64,000 nt of DNA from Mycobacterium bourgelatii (GTDB lineage: Bacteria; Actinomycetota; Actinomycetes; Mycobacteriales; Mycobacteriaceae). Shown piece after piece: positions 25,396-33,448 of this stretch (its first letter is position 1; the number at the start of each line of letters is the position of its first letter). The notes under the pieces were generated by a model that saw only the letters and a list, made by a program, of their open reading frames with translations, was not told the origin of the DNA and ran no database searches. The DNA lies in NCBI RefSeq assembly GCF_010723575.1, contig NZ_BLKZ01000001.1:2046001-2110000 (forward strand), given 5' to 3'. The translations under genes and the position numbers were made by a program.

Positions 25396-26217
25396 ATGGC
25401 GGTCAAGTCGGGTCAACGTGGTCTGTGGCGTGGTCTGCTGCAGCGTGGGTTCGACACCGCCGCCGACATGGCCGACGTGGTCGCCCGCAAGATCAGTGCC
25501 GCGAGTGATCCGCGGGCCCGGTTGCTTCGGCGGCGCCGACGGGCGCTGCGCTGGGCCTGGATTTTCACCTTCGGCTGCGTGTTCTGGGGCTTGGTGACTG
25601 CCGTTCTGGCGGCTTGGGGCTGGTTCACGCTGCTGCTGCAGATCACCGGCGCGGTGGCGGTGGTCATGGCAATTCCGGCCACGCTGCTGTTCTTCCGCTA
25701 TTACTGGCTCAAGTCGGAGCCACTGCCCGCGGAGCGGCCGACGACTCTGCGTCGGCTGCCGCCGCCGGGTTCGGCCGCACGGCCGGCCATGTATGCGTTG
25801 GGAGCTTCCGAACGCGGGTTCTTCTCGCTGCTGGGCGTGCTGGAGCGGGGGGCGATGCTGCCGCCCGACGAGATTGTGGACCTGACCAACGCGGCGAAGC
25901 GGACCTCAGCGGCGATGGCCGCTACCGCGGCCGAGGTGGTGTCGATGGAGCGAGCCGCACACGACACGCCGTCGTCGCGTGAGTATCTGGTGCCGACCAT
26001 CAACGCGTACACCGCTCAGTTGGGTGCCGGCGTGCGTCAGTACAACGAAATGGTGACCGCCGCAGCGCATTTGGTCTCGGCGGCGAATGGAGAGGGCGCC
26101 GGGGCCGTCACGCCGCTGGCGCAACAGCGCTACCGCGAAGAACTCACCGGCGCGACCGATCGCCTGCTCGGCTGGGCGCAGGCGTTCGACGAACTCGGCG
26201 GTCTGCGCAGGGCCTAG
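25396..26217 (+). CDS. pspM: PspA-associated membrane protein PspM
   Basis: 273 residues. Two membrane helices near 50-105 (WIFTFGCVFWGLVTAVLAAWG and the following hydrophobic stretch) are flanked by a basic N-terminus and a helical cytoplasmic C-terminal domain. Corresponds to Rv2743c, the membrane partner of PspA and ClgR. As I recall, M. tuberculosis has a fourth operon gene, Rv2742c; here a convergent PE_PGRS gene ends 30 nt later, so that gene is missing. Confidence 0.86.
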   Translation: MAVKSGQRGLWRGLLQRGFDTAADMADVVARKISAASDPRARLLRRRRRALRWAWIFTFGCVFWGLVTAVLAAWGWFTLLLQITGAVAVVMAIPATLLFFRYYWLKSEPLPAERPTTLRRLPPPGSAARPAMYALGASERGFFSLLGVLERGAMLPPDEIVDLTNAAKRTSAAMAATAAEVVSMERAAHDTPSSREYLVPTINAYTAQLGAGVRQYNEMVTAAAHLVSAANGEGAGAVTPLAQQRYREELTGATDRLLGWAQAFDELGGLRRA

Positions 26218-26223
26218 CTGGGG

Positions 26224-26240
26224 GCTCGCTCCGCGCGAGC
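26224..26240. terminator. Possible hairpin between pspM and the PE_PGRS gene
   Basis: GCTCGC (26224-26229) and GCGAGC (26235-26240) form a 6-bp GC stem with a 5-nt loop in the 29 nt between two convergent stop codons. No T-run, so this is only a candidate bidirectional stop. Confidence 0.3.
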
Positions 26241-26246
26241 TACCGG

Positions 26247-27879
26247 CTACGGGAACTGCAGGCCGTTCAGGCCGTTCAGCCCCAGCAGCAGCCCGCCCGT
26301 GCCGCCAAGACCGCCGACGGCGCCGAAGTTGGCGCTAACTCCACCGTTGCCGCCGTTACCACCCTGGCCCCACACGAAGGCGTTGCCGCCTCTACCGCCG
26401 TCGCCGGCCTTGCCTACAAGCCCGTCGCCGCCGTTACCGCCGTTGCCGCCGTCGCCGAACACCCCACCCTTGCCGCCGGCGCCACCGGCACCGCCGTCGA
26501 CGCCGCCGTTTACGCCCGCTCCACCGTTGCCGCCGTCGCCGCCGGAGCCGTAGAGCGCGCCGGCGTTGCCACCGGCCCCGCCTGCCCCGCCACTTGACTT
26601 GCCCGACCCGCCGGAGCCGCCGACGCCGCCATTTCCAATCAGCCCGCCGGTACCCCCACCGCCGCCGGCACCGCCGAGCGCGTTGGTGCCAATGCCGTAC
26701 CCGCCGCTGCCGCCGGCCCCGCCGGGACCCCACAAGAGGCCAGCATTGCCGCCGCTACCGCCGGCGCCGGCGACCCCGTTGTTGTTGGTGGCGTCGCCGC
26801 CCGCGCCGCCACCCCGCCGGCGCCTAAAACCGTGCCGCCTGCCCCGCCAGCGCCGCCGCCACCACCGGCCTTGCCGCCGGCGCCGCCGTCCCCGCCGTCC
26901 GCGCCGTAACCGAACAGCCCGCCGGCCCCGCCGCCGCCGCCCTGGCCGCCCGTGCCAGTTGCGGCAAGGGAGGTCCCGCCCGCGCCGCCGTGGCCGCCAC
27001 CAGGGCCGAACAGTCCGCTGGCCCCGCCGGTCCCGCCGGCCCCGCCGTTACCGTTGACGCTGGCGCCGCCGGCACCGCCCGCGCCGCCGGCGCCGAACAG
27101 CCCGCCGGCCCCTCCCGCGCCGCCGTTGCCGGCGGCGCCGCCGGCGGCGTCGTTGGAGGCTCCACCCATACCGCCGATGCCGCCGGCCGTGAACAGCCCG
27201 CCGGCGCCGCCGGTCCCGCCGGCGCCGCCCTTGCCCCCAGCGACATTTATGGAGTAGCCGCCATTGCCGCCGGCCCCGGCGTTGCCCCACAGCAACCCGG
27301 CGGCCCGCCGTTGCCGCCAGCACCGCCGTTAGGTGTCGCGGCTGAAGCTCCATATCCTCCGTCGCCGCCTCGGCCGCCGTTGCCGAACAGCCCAGCCGCG
27401 CCACCGTTACCACCCTTCTGGCCGCCGCCGGCTATGCCAGAGCCGCCGTTACCGCCGTTGCCCCACAAGATCCCGCCCGCGCCGCCGTCCTGCCCGGACC
27501 CCGGCTTAGCGTTGGCGCCGTTGCCGATCAGGGGGCGTCCCAACGCAGCTAGAAAAGGCGCATTGATGGCGTCGAGCAGTGGTCCCAGCGGAGATACGGC
27601 GGCCGCCTCGGTGGCCGCATACGCGTTTGCGCCCCCCGTCAACGCCTGCACAAAGCTTTGATGAAACGCCGACGCCTGGGCGCTGATGGCCTGATAGCTC
27701 TGGCCGTAGCTTGCGAACAGCGAGGCGACGGCGGCCGAGATCTCATCGGCACCCGCCGCAAGCACTTCGATGGTGGGACCCGAGGCGGCCGCACTGGCTG
27801 CACCCACCGCCGAACCGACGCTTGCCAAGTCCGTTGCTGCCGCCGACAAAAGCTCGGGCGCCGCGATCACAAAAGACAT
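26247..27879 (-). pseudogene. PE_PGRS family gene broken by two frameshifts
   Basis: ATG at 27879 with GGAGG 7 nt upstream begins a typical PE domain (MSFVIAAPELLSAAATDLASVG, about 95 residues), then the GRPLIGNG linker and long Gly-Gly-Ala/Asn repeats. The PGRS reading frame is lost near 27300 (GGNGGPPGCCGA where GGxAGLLWGN is expected) and resumes in the second frame. It is lost again near 26813 and resumes in the third frame, ending LNGLNGLQFP at 26247. Each break fits the loss of one base in a GC-rich run. Position corresponds to PE_PGRS47 (Rv2741). It may be a real pseudogene or an assembly error. Confidence 0.75.
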
Positions 27880-28090
27880 CCGGGACCTCCAAATACGCAA
27901 TGGCTAACAGAGGCCTATCTGGGGGCCGCGAGCTCACCCTCGAGACTGGGCAGGAGAATCGTATAGCGGTTCAGCCTGAGTTTTTCCAGGTTTATTGCAC
28001 TTCCGCCAAATTAATTTTTGGCGTGTCTCAGTTATCGCCCGGCAGCAAGACGATTTCGCCGAATGGATGTGCGCCTTGCGCTCGTTGGGG

Positions 28091-28525
28091 CTACAGGGTC
28101 GGTTTCAGGGACGGGATGACCAGCCCGACCAGACCCCGCGCCAACCCCTTGAGCATGTCGAACGCGTCCACATAGTCGCGCCACAACGTGATACGGCCGT
28201 CGCGCACCTCGAAGACTCCGCAGACCCAGAACTGGATTCGCAACGGGCCGAAAACCAACACGTCGGTGCGTTCGGTAAGGACCGCCGACCCGTCAGCTGC
28301 CACGCGGTGAATTTTCACCTCGAAGCCGATTCGCCCTTCCATCCTGCGTAGCAGCGCGGCGGTTCGCCGGCCGCCCTTGATCCGTGAATAACCGGCGTTC
28401 TCGTAGACGAGGTTGTCGTCGAATGACGCCTCGACGGTGTCGAAGTCTTCGTCCTGCAGTGCGTTCAGGAATCCTTCGACTACGCGGATGTTGTCACTGG
28501 TCGTTGTCTGAGTCAGCTCAGTCAT
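28091..28525 (-). CDS. ephG: Limonene-1,2-epoxide hydrolase family protein EphG
   Basis: 144 residues, SnoaL/LEH fold. It opens an epoxide with water. The family's Arg-Asp and second Asp are represented by the LTERTDVL strand and ITLWRDYVDAFDM near the C-terminus, and NLVYENAGY supplies the conserved Tyr and Asn. Closely resembles Rv2740 (EphG), whose natural substrate is not settled. It is followed on the same strand by the PE_PGRS gene after about 210 nt, and diverges from the glycosyltransferase-like gene. Confidence 0.9.
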   Translation of the reverse strand: MTELTQTTTSDNIRVVEGFLNALQDEDFDTVEASFDDNLVYENAGYSRIKGGRRTAALLRRMEGRIGFEVKIHRVAADGSAVLTERTDVLVFGPLRIQFWVCGVFEVRDGRITLWRDYVDAFDMLKGLARGLVGLVIPSLKPTL

Positions 28526-28532
28526 GGTCGCC

Positions 28533-28538
28533 AGCCTA
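28533..28538 (-). promoter_or_regulatory. -10 element for leaderless ephG transcript
   Basis: On the minus strand TAGGCT is followed by 7 nt and then ATG at 28525. Confidence 0.55.
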
Positions 28539-28568
28539 GGCGAGCACGGTTGTGGCAGGGTAGGGCCC

Positions 28569-29735
28569 GTGCGCGTCGCCGTGGTTGCCGGGCCAGACCC
28601 CGGACATTCGTTCCCCGCGATTGCGCTGTGCCAACGCTTGTGCCGGGCCGGCGACACGCCGACGTTGCTGACCGGGGTGGAGTGGCTGGAAGCTGCCCGC
28701 GGTGCCGGGTTCGATGCGATCGAGTTGGACGGCCTCAAAGCGACGGACGAGGATGTCGACGCCGGGGCCAGAATCCACCGCCGGGCGGCGCGGATGGCCG
28801 TGCTCATCACGCCGACGCTGCGCGACCTGGCGCCCGATCTGGTCGTTTCCGATGTCATCACCGCCGGCGGCGGCATGGCCGCCGAGCTGCTCGGAATCCC
28901 GTGGATCGAACTCGACCCGCATCCGCTGTACCTGCCCTCCAAGGGGCTGCCGCCGATCGGCAGCGGGTTGGCGCCGGGGACCGGGCTCCGCGGCCGGCTG
29001 CGGGACGCCACCATGCGGGCGCTGACGGCTCGTTCGTTGCGCGCGGGTCTGCGGCAACGCGCCGCCGCACGCGTCGACATCGGGTTACCGGCCCACGACC
29101 CAGGGCCATTGCGGCGACTGATCGCCACCCTGCCCGCGCTGGAGGTCCCCAGGCCAGACTGGCCGGCGGAGGCCGTCGTCGTGGGCCCGCTGCACTTTGA
29201 GCCGACCGACCGCATCCTGGACATCCCGCCGGGCTCCGGGCCCGTTGTCGTCGTCGCACCCTCAACCGCACACACCGGCACCGCTGGACTGGCCGAAGTC
29301 GCGCTGGAGAGTCTGATTCCCGGGGAGTCGCTGCCCGCGGGTTCGCGGCTGGTGGTGTCGCGGCTGGGTGGAGACGATTTGACCGTTCCGCCCTGGGCCG
29401 TCGTCGGGTTGGGCCGCCAGGACGAATTGCTGAAGCACGCCGACCTGATGATCTGCGGCAGCGGACACGGGATCGTTTCCAAGACGCTGCTCGCCGGGGT
29501 GCCGCTGGTGGTGGTGCCGGGCGGTGGGGACCAATGGGAGATGGCCAATCGGGTGGTACGCCAGGGGAGTGGCCGGCTGATTCGGCCGTTGAGCGGCGAT
29601 GCGCTTGCGGCCGCGGTACGCGAGGTGCTGTCGACGCCGAGCTACCGGGCAGCCGCGCAGCGGGCGGCCGCGAGCATCAGCGAAGTTGCCGACCCGGTGC
29701 GGGTGTGTCACGAAGCGCTTGCTCTGGCGGGCTAG
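28569..29735 (+). CDS. Glycosyltransferase-like protein (GT-B, MGT/UGT type)
   Basis: 388 residues, same length as Rv2739c. The N-terminal Rossmann domain starts RVAVVAGPDPGHSFPAIALCQ; the C-terminal domain has VICGSGHGIVSKTLLAGVPLVVVPGGGDQWEMANRV, split over residues about 300-335, matching the UDP-sugar binding signature of macrolide/steroid-type glycosyltransferases. Donor and acceptor are unknown. GTG 28569 is used because it starts the conserved sequence; longer in-frame starts overlap the divergent ephG promoter. Confidence 0.8.
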   Translation: MRVAVVAGPDPGHSFPAIALCQRLCRAGDTPTLLTGVEWLEAARGAGFDAIELDGLKATDEDVDAGARIHRRAARMAVLITPTLRDLAPDLVVSDVITAGGGMAAELLGIPWIELDPHPLYLPSKGLPPIGSGLAPGTGLRGRLRDATMRALTARSLRAGLRQRAAARVDIGLPAHDPGPLRRLIATLPALEVPRPDWPAEAVVVGPLHFEPTDRILDIPPGSGPVVVVAPSTAHTGTAGLAEVALESLIPGESLPAGSRLVVSRLGGDDLTVPPWAVVGLGRQDELLKHADLMICGSGHGIVSKTLLAGVPLVVVPGGGDQWEMANRVVRQGSGRLIRPLSGDALAAAVREVLSTPSYRAAAQRAAASISEVADPVRVCHEALALAG

Positions 29736-29767
29736 TCGGGCGGGCTAGTCGGCCTAGTTCCGCTGGG

Positions 29768-29773
29768 TATCTT
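29768..29773 (+). promoter_or_regulatory. -10 element for leaderless DUF3046 gene
   Basis: TATCTT is followed by 7 nt and then GTG at 29781, supporting this start over TTG 29772, which overlaps the hexamer. Confidence 0.5.
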
Positions 29774-29780
29774 GGCTGAC

Positions 29781-29975
29781 GTGCGGCTGACGGAGTTCCA
29801 CGAGCGGGTCACCCTGCGATTCGGTGCTGCCTACGGTGCGTCGGTGCTGGTCGACCACGTGCTGAGCGGCTTCGGTGGCCGGACCGCAGCCCAGGCGATC
29901 GAAGACGGTGTTGACCCCCGGGATGTGTGGCGGGCACTGTGCGTGGATTTCGACGTACCCCGCGACCAGTGGTGA
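29781..29975 (+). CDS. DUF3046 small protein
   Basis: 64 residues: VRLTEFHERVTLRFG, then SVLVDHVLSGFGGRTAAQAIEDG and ending DPRDVWRALCVDFDVP, the full conserved pattern of the actinobacterial DUF3046 family. Function unknown. In many actinobacteria this small gene sits just before recA-recX, as here (with the FhuF gene on the other strand in between). Corresponds to Rv2738c. Confidence 0.82.
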   Translation: MRLTEFHERVTLRFGAAYGASVLVDHVLSGFGGRTAAQAIEDGVDPRDVWRALCVDFDVPRDQW

Positions 29976-29995
29976 GCCTGGACTAGAGGGGGCGG

Positions 29996-30640
29996 CTATA
30001 GCGGGCAATCGCCGCAGGTGCCGCCGCCCGGCACGCGATAGAACAAGCAGCAACTGCGCCGGGTGAACGCCAGCGGCGGGGTCATCACCCCGGTTCCGGC
30101 CAGGCAGCCGAGATTCAGCAGATCGTTGGTGATGCCCACGACCGGCTCGCGCAAGTCGGGCCGCGCCCGAAGCAAGGCATGGGCCGCTCCGACCAGGGCG
30201 GACGCGATATTGCCCGACAGCAGGGCGGGTGCCACCTTGACGCGCAGCCCGGCCGCGAACGCCGCCATGTGTTCCATGACGACAATGCGGTAGAGCAACG
30301 GCGCGGACGGCTGGACGCGTTCGCCGCGGGGTTCGGGTAGCCGCAGCTGGGCCCCGTTGTCGGCGCGCTGCAGGTCGGTCAGGTCCGGCAGGACACCGTG
30401 TGCCAATGCGCACGCCAGGACCGGCGACCACAGCCGGGCGGCGTGCCCGAGGTGGACCAGGGAAGCGCCGATTCGCAGCTCTGTCGTGCCGTAACGCTGG
30501 ACGGTGGTGTCGATCAGATCCGCAAAACCATGGGCATATGACTGGTTGACGGGATGCCACCCCGCCGCATCACCGCCCACGGTCAGCGCGAAAAACCCTC
30601 CATAGGAGGAAATTTCGGACAGCTCCGCCGAGATGTTCAT
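29996..30640 (-). CDS. FhuF-like iron-sulfur protein
   Basis: 214 residues. The C-terminus, RRSCCLFYR...CGDCPL, has the C-C-x10-C-x2-C arrangement that binds a [2Fe-2S] cluster in FhuF-type ferric siderophore reductases. The N-terminal part is hydrophobic/helical without clear membrane spans. A role in reducing Fe(III)-siderophores is inferred. ATG 30640 gives MNISAELSEISS; ATG 30685 would add 15 residues and sits 2 nt from the LexA box of recA, so LexA could affect it. As I recall, M. tuberculosis keeps only a short cysteine-rich remnant here (Rv2737A); this copy is complete. Confidence 0.75.
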   Translation of the reverse strand: MNISAELSEISSYGGFFALTVGGDAAGWHPVNQSYAHGFADLIDTTVQRYGTTELRIGASLVHLGHAARLWSPVLACALAHGVLPDLTDLQRADNGAQLRLPEPRGERVQPSAPLLYRIVVMEHMAAFAAGLRVKVAPALLSGNIASALVGAAHALLRARPDLREPVVGITNDLLNLGCLAGTGVMTPPLAFTRRSCCLFYRVPGGGTCGDCPL

Positions 30641-30687
30641 GGGATCTTCGGTAGCTGATACTGCCACACCGGCGTGTCGAACCATGA

Positions 30688-30703
30688 TCGAACAGGTGTT
30701 CGG
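30688..30703 (+). promoter_or_regulatory. LexA (SOS) box of recA
   Basis: TCGAAC-AGGT-GTTCGG matches the mycobacterial SOS consensus TCGAAC-N4-GTTCGA with one mismatch at the last base. It is followed by TACTGT (30705-30710), a possible -10. It also sits at the 5' end of the divergent FhuF gene. Confidence 0.85.
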
Positions 30704-30730
30704 CTACTGTGGTGATCATCCGAACAGAAC

Positions 30731-30753
30731 TTGTCAGACCCCACGCCTAGTGT
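30731..30753 (+). promoter_or_regulatory. RecA-NDp (PafBC-type) promoter of recA
   Basis: TTGTCAGAC, 8 nt, then TAGTGT fits the LexA-independent DNA-damage promoter motif TTGTCRGTG-N8-TAN3T. The predicted transcript starts about 45 nt before the recA ATG and includes the AGGAGAA ribosome binding site. Confidence 0.8.
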
Positions 30754-30804
30754 CGCGGCTAACCGACCGAACCGGTCACCAACACCGATCACAGGAGAAG
30801 CATC

Positions 30805-32949
30805 ATGGCGCAAGCCCCCGACCGTGAGAAGGCCCTCGAACTGGCGATGGCCCAGATCGAGAAGAGTTATGGCAAAGGTTCGGTGATGCGCCTGGGTGAC
30901 GAGGTGCGCCAACCGATCTCGGTCATTCCGACCGGCTCGATCGCACTGGACGTCGCCCTGGGCATCGGCGGCCTGCCGCGGGGCCGGGTGGTGGAGATCT
31001 ACGGGCCGGAGTCCTCGGGTAAGACCACCGTGGCACTGCACGCGGTGGCCAACGCCCAGGCCGCCGGCGGTGTCGCCGCGTTTATCGACGCCGAGCACGC
31101 ACTGGATCCTGAGTACGCCAAGAAGCTCGGCGTCGACACCGATGCCCTGCTGGTCAGCCAGCCGGACACCGGTGAACAAGCCCTCGAGATCGCCGACATG
31201 CTGATCCGTTCCGGCGCGCTTGACATTCTGGTGATCGACTCGGTGGCGGCGTTGGTGCCGCGCGCGGAACTCGAGGGCGAGATGGGAGACAGCCACGTCG
31301 GACTGCAAGCCCGGCTGATGAGCCAGGCGCTGCGGAAAATGACTGGGGCGCTGAACAATGCGGGAACCACGGCGATCTTCATCAACCAGCTCCGCGACAA
31401 AATCGGCGTGATGTTCGGGTGTGGATCCTGGTATACCAACGTCACGCTGGCGGATGGTTCGACTGAAAAGCTTGGCAAGATCGTCAACCAGAAGATGGAC
31501 GTCGAGGTTTTGTCATACGACTTCGAGTCCGGGCAAATTGTGCCGCGCAAGGTCACCAATTGGTTCAACAACGGCAAAACCGAGGAGTTTTTGCACTTCA
31601 AGGTCGAAAGAGCAGGAGGTGGGACTGGGCGTGGCCACGCTAGCTTGGCCATGACTCGAAACCATCTCATCCGGACACCCGGCGGCTGGCGTGAAGCCGA
31701 AGACATAGGTGTCGGTGACCGTGTCATGTTGGCGCAACCATGCATGCTCAGTGATCAGCAATGGGAAGTGGTACTGGGTTCCTTGATGGGCGATGGATGC
31801 CTTTCTCGGCCTGTTCGGCAAGATTCGGAAAGTGCTCGTCTTCGTATGGGGCACGGGGCAAAGCAGTCGGAATACCTCGATTGGAAGGTGTCTCTGCTAG
31901 CGAACATCCCGCATAGTCGCACCATCAATAGCAAGGGCGCAGTATTCGCGGACTTCACCCCGCTTTCGGAGCTTCACGAGCTAATGAGTGCTGTGTACCT
32001 GGGTGACGGTAAGAAGTTTCTTTCCGAGGAATACCTGAAGGCGCTGACACCACTGGCATTGGCCATCTGGTACATGGACGATGGCTCTTTCAGCCTCCGC
32101 TCTAAGGGCTTGCAGGAACGCACTAAAGGTGGAAGTGGACGAATCGAGATCTGTGTTGAGGCAATGAATGAAGGGTCGCAAGTGCGTCTCCGCGACTATC
32201 TGCGCGACTCCTACGGACTCGACGTACGGCTACGCCACGCAGGTTCGGCGAGTAAGGCGGTATTGGTCTTTTCTACACAAGCAACCGCCAAGTTTCAGGA
32301 ACTCATCGCGCCGTACGTACACCCGTCCATGGCGTACAAGCTGCTGCCACGTTTCCGCGATCAATTCAATGTGGAGCCGCAGTTTGTTGCACCAACAATG
32401 CAGTTGATGCCGGCGCGAGTTCTCGAGATCGAGTCGAAGACGGACTATCCCATCATGAGCCGCTTCGATATCGAAGTCGAAGGTTCACACAATTACTTCG
32501 CCGACGGTGTGATGGTGCACAACTCGCCCGAAACGACAACAGGCGGAAAGGCACTGAAGTTCTACGCCTCGGTGCGCATGGACGTGCGGCGCATCGAGAC
32601 GCTCAAGGACGGCACCAACGCGGTCGGCAACCGGACCCGGGTCAAAGTCGTGAAGAACAAGGTTTCGCCACCCTTCAAACAGGCCGAGTTTGACATCCTC
32701 TATGGCAAGGGGATCAGTAGGGAAGGCTCGCTGATCGACATGGGCGTGGATCAGGGCTTTATCCGCAAGTCCGGCGCGTGGTTCACCTACGAAGGTGAGC
32801 AGCTCGGCCAGGGCAAGGAGAACGCTCGCAACTTCTTGATGCAGAACGCCGACACGGCTAATGAGATCGAGAAGAAGATCAAGGAAAAGCTCGGCATTGG
32901 TGCAGTGGTGACCGATGACAGCGTCCTGCCCGCCCCCGTCGACTTCTGA
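30805..32949 (+). CDS. recA: Recombinase RecA precursor with in-frame intein
   Basis: 714 codons: N-extein residues 1-205, intein 206-573, C-extein 574-714, giving a spliced RecA of 346 residues. Walker A GPESSGKT is near 67-74 and VIDSVAALVPRAELEGEMGD holds Walker B. The intein interrupts the L2 loop region IGVMFG/SPETTTGG. RecA drives strand exchange and triggers LexA self-cleavage. Two damage-responsive promoters precede it. The 3' end overlaps recX by 35 nt. Confidence 0.98.
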   Translation: MAQAPDREKALELAMAQIEKSYGKGSVMRLGDEVRQPISVIPTGSIALDVALGIGGLPRGRVVEIYGPESSGKTTVALHAVANAQAAGGVAAFIDAEHALDPEYAKKLGVDTDALLVSQPDTGEQALEIADMLIRSGALDILVIDSVAALVPRAELEGEMGDSHVGLQARLMSQALRKMTGALNNAGTTAIFINQLRDKIGVMFGCGSWYTNVTLADGSTEKLGKIVNQKMDVEVLSYDFESGQIVPRKVTNWFNNGKTEEFLHFKVERAGGGTGRGHASLAMTRNHLIRTPGGWREAEDIGVGDRVMLAQPCMLSDQQWEVVLGSLMGDGCLSRPVRQDSESARLRMGHGAKQSEYLDWKVSLLANIPHSRTINSKGAVFADFTPLSELHELMSAVYLGDGKKFLSEEYLKALTPLALAIWYMDDGSFSLRSKGLQERTKGGSGRIEICVEAMNEGSQVRLRDYLRDSYGLDVRLRHAGSASKAVLVFSTQATAKFQELIAPYVHPSMAYKLLPRFRDQFNVEPQFVAPTMQLMPARVLEIESKTDYPIMSRFDIEVEGSHNYFADGVMVHNSPETTTGGKALKFYASVRMDVRRIETLKDGTNAVGNRTRVKVVKNKVSPPFKQAEFDILYGKGISREGSLIDMGVDQGFIRKSGAWFTYEGEQLGQGKENARNFLMQNADTANEIEKKIKEKLGIGAVVTDDSVLPAPVDF
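31420..32523 (+). mobile_element. RecA intein with LAGLIDADG homing endonuclease
   Basis: 368 codons. Splicing residues are all present: first residue C206 (block A CGSWYTNVTLADGS), block B TRNHLIRT with the catalytic His, C-terminal H572-N573, and S574 as the first C-extein residue. Two endonuclease motifs, VLGSLMGDGC (323-332) and LAIWYMDDGS (419-428), keep their acidic residues, so homing activity is plausible. The sequence and insertion site match the M. leprae RecA intein, not the longer M. tuberculosis one. The coding stretch is visibly more AT-rich than recA around it. Confidence 0.96.
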
Positions 32950-33433
32950 GCCGTCTCGCGAGGAGCTGGCGCGGGCCTTGTGCCTGCGCCTGCTCACCGC
33001 GCGAGCACGCACCAGGGCTGAGCTTGCCGGCCAGCTGGCAAAACGTGGCTATCCCGACGACATCAGCAACCGAGTCTTGGACAGGTTGGCCGCCGTCGGA
33101 CTGGTCGACGATGCCGATTTCGCCGAACAGTGGGTGCAATCGCGTCGAGTGAACGCGGGCAAGAGCAGGCGTGCGCTGGCCGCCGAGCTGCACACCAAGG
33201 GCGTGGACAACGACATCATCACCACGGTGCTCAATGGGATCGATGCCGGCGCCGAGCGGGCTCGAGCCGAACAGCTGGTGCGGGCCAAGCTGAAGCGGGA
33301 GTCGCTGACCGACGAGACGCGGGTTAGTCGCAGGCTGGTGGGGATGCTGGCACGTCGTGGCTACAGCCAGAATCTGGCGTGTGAGGTGGTCCTGGCCGAG
33401 TTGGCCGCAGAACGGGAGCGCCGGCGAGTCTAG
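32915..33433 (+). CDS. recX: Regulatory protein RecX
   Basis: 172 residues of three-helix repeats typical of RecX (for example ELAGQLAKRGYPDDISNRVLDRLAAVGLVDDADFAEQWV). It binds RecA filaments and limits recombination and co-protease activity. The ATG is inside recA, 35 nt before its stop, so expression is coupled to recA. Ends AAERERRRV like the M. tuberculosis protein. Confidence 0.95.
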   Translation: MTASCPPPSTSEPSREELARALCLRLLTARARTRAELAGQLAKRGYPDDISNRVLDRLAAVGLVDDADFAEQWVQSRRVNAGKSRRALAAELHTKGVDNDIITTVLNGIDAGAERARAEQLVRAKLKRESLTDETRVSRRLVGMLARRGYSQNLACEVVLAELAAERERRRV

Positions 33434-33436
33434 TTT

Positions 33437-33442
33437 TATCCT
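33437..33442 (+). promoter_or_regulatory. -10 element for leaderless diguanylate cyclase gene
   Basis: TATCCT is followed by 6 nt and then GTG at 33449, just after the recX stop. The gene can thus be transcribed independently of recA-recX. Confidence 0.55.
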
Positions 33443-33448
33443 GAGCGC

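Noticed and set aside
26784..27346. G/C-rich near-regular repeats considered as a CRISPR-like or satellite array
   Set aside because: The units are codon-level Gly-Gly-x repeats of a PGRS domain, with no constant repeat and unique spacers.
26299..27661. Proline-rich plus-strand open frames opposite the PE_PGRS gene
   Set aside because: They are the complement of Gly-Gly-Ala codon repeats and start with no plausible signals; the PE domain on the minus strand identifies the real gene.
28526..29548. Long N-terminal extension of ephG on the minus strand
   Set aside because: It overlaps the glycosyltransferase-like gene and is Ser/Pro-rich nonsense. The conserved EphG start MTELTQ at 28525 has a promoter-like hexamer directly upstream.
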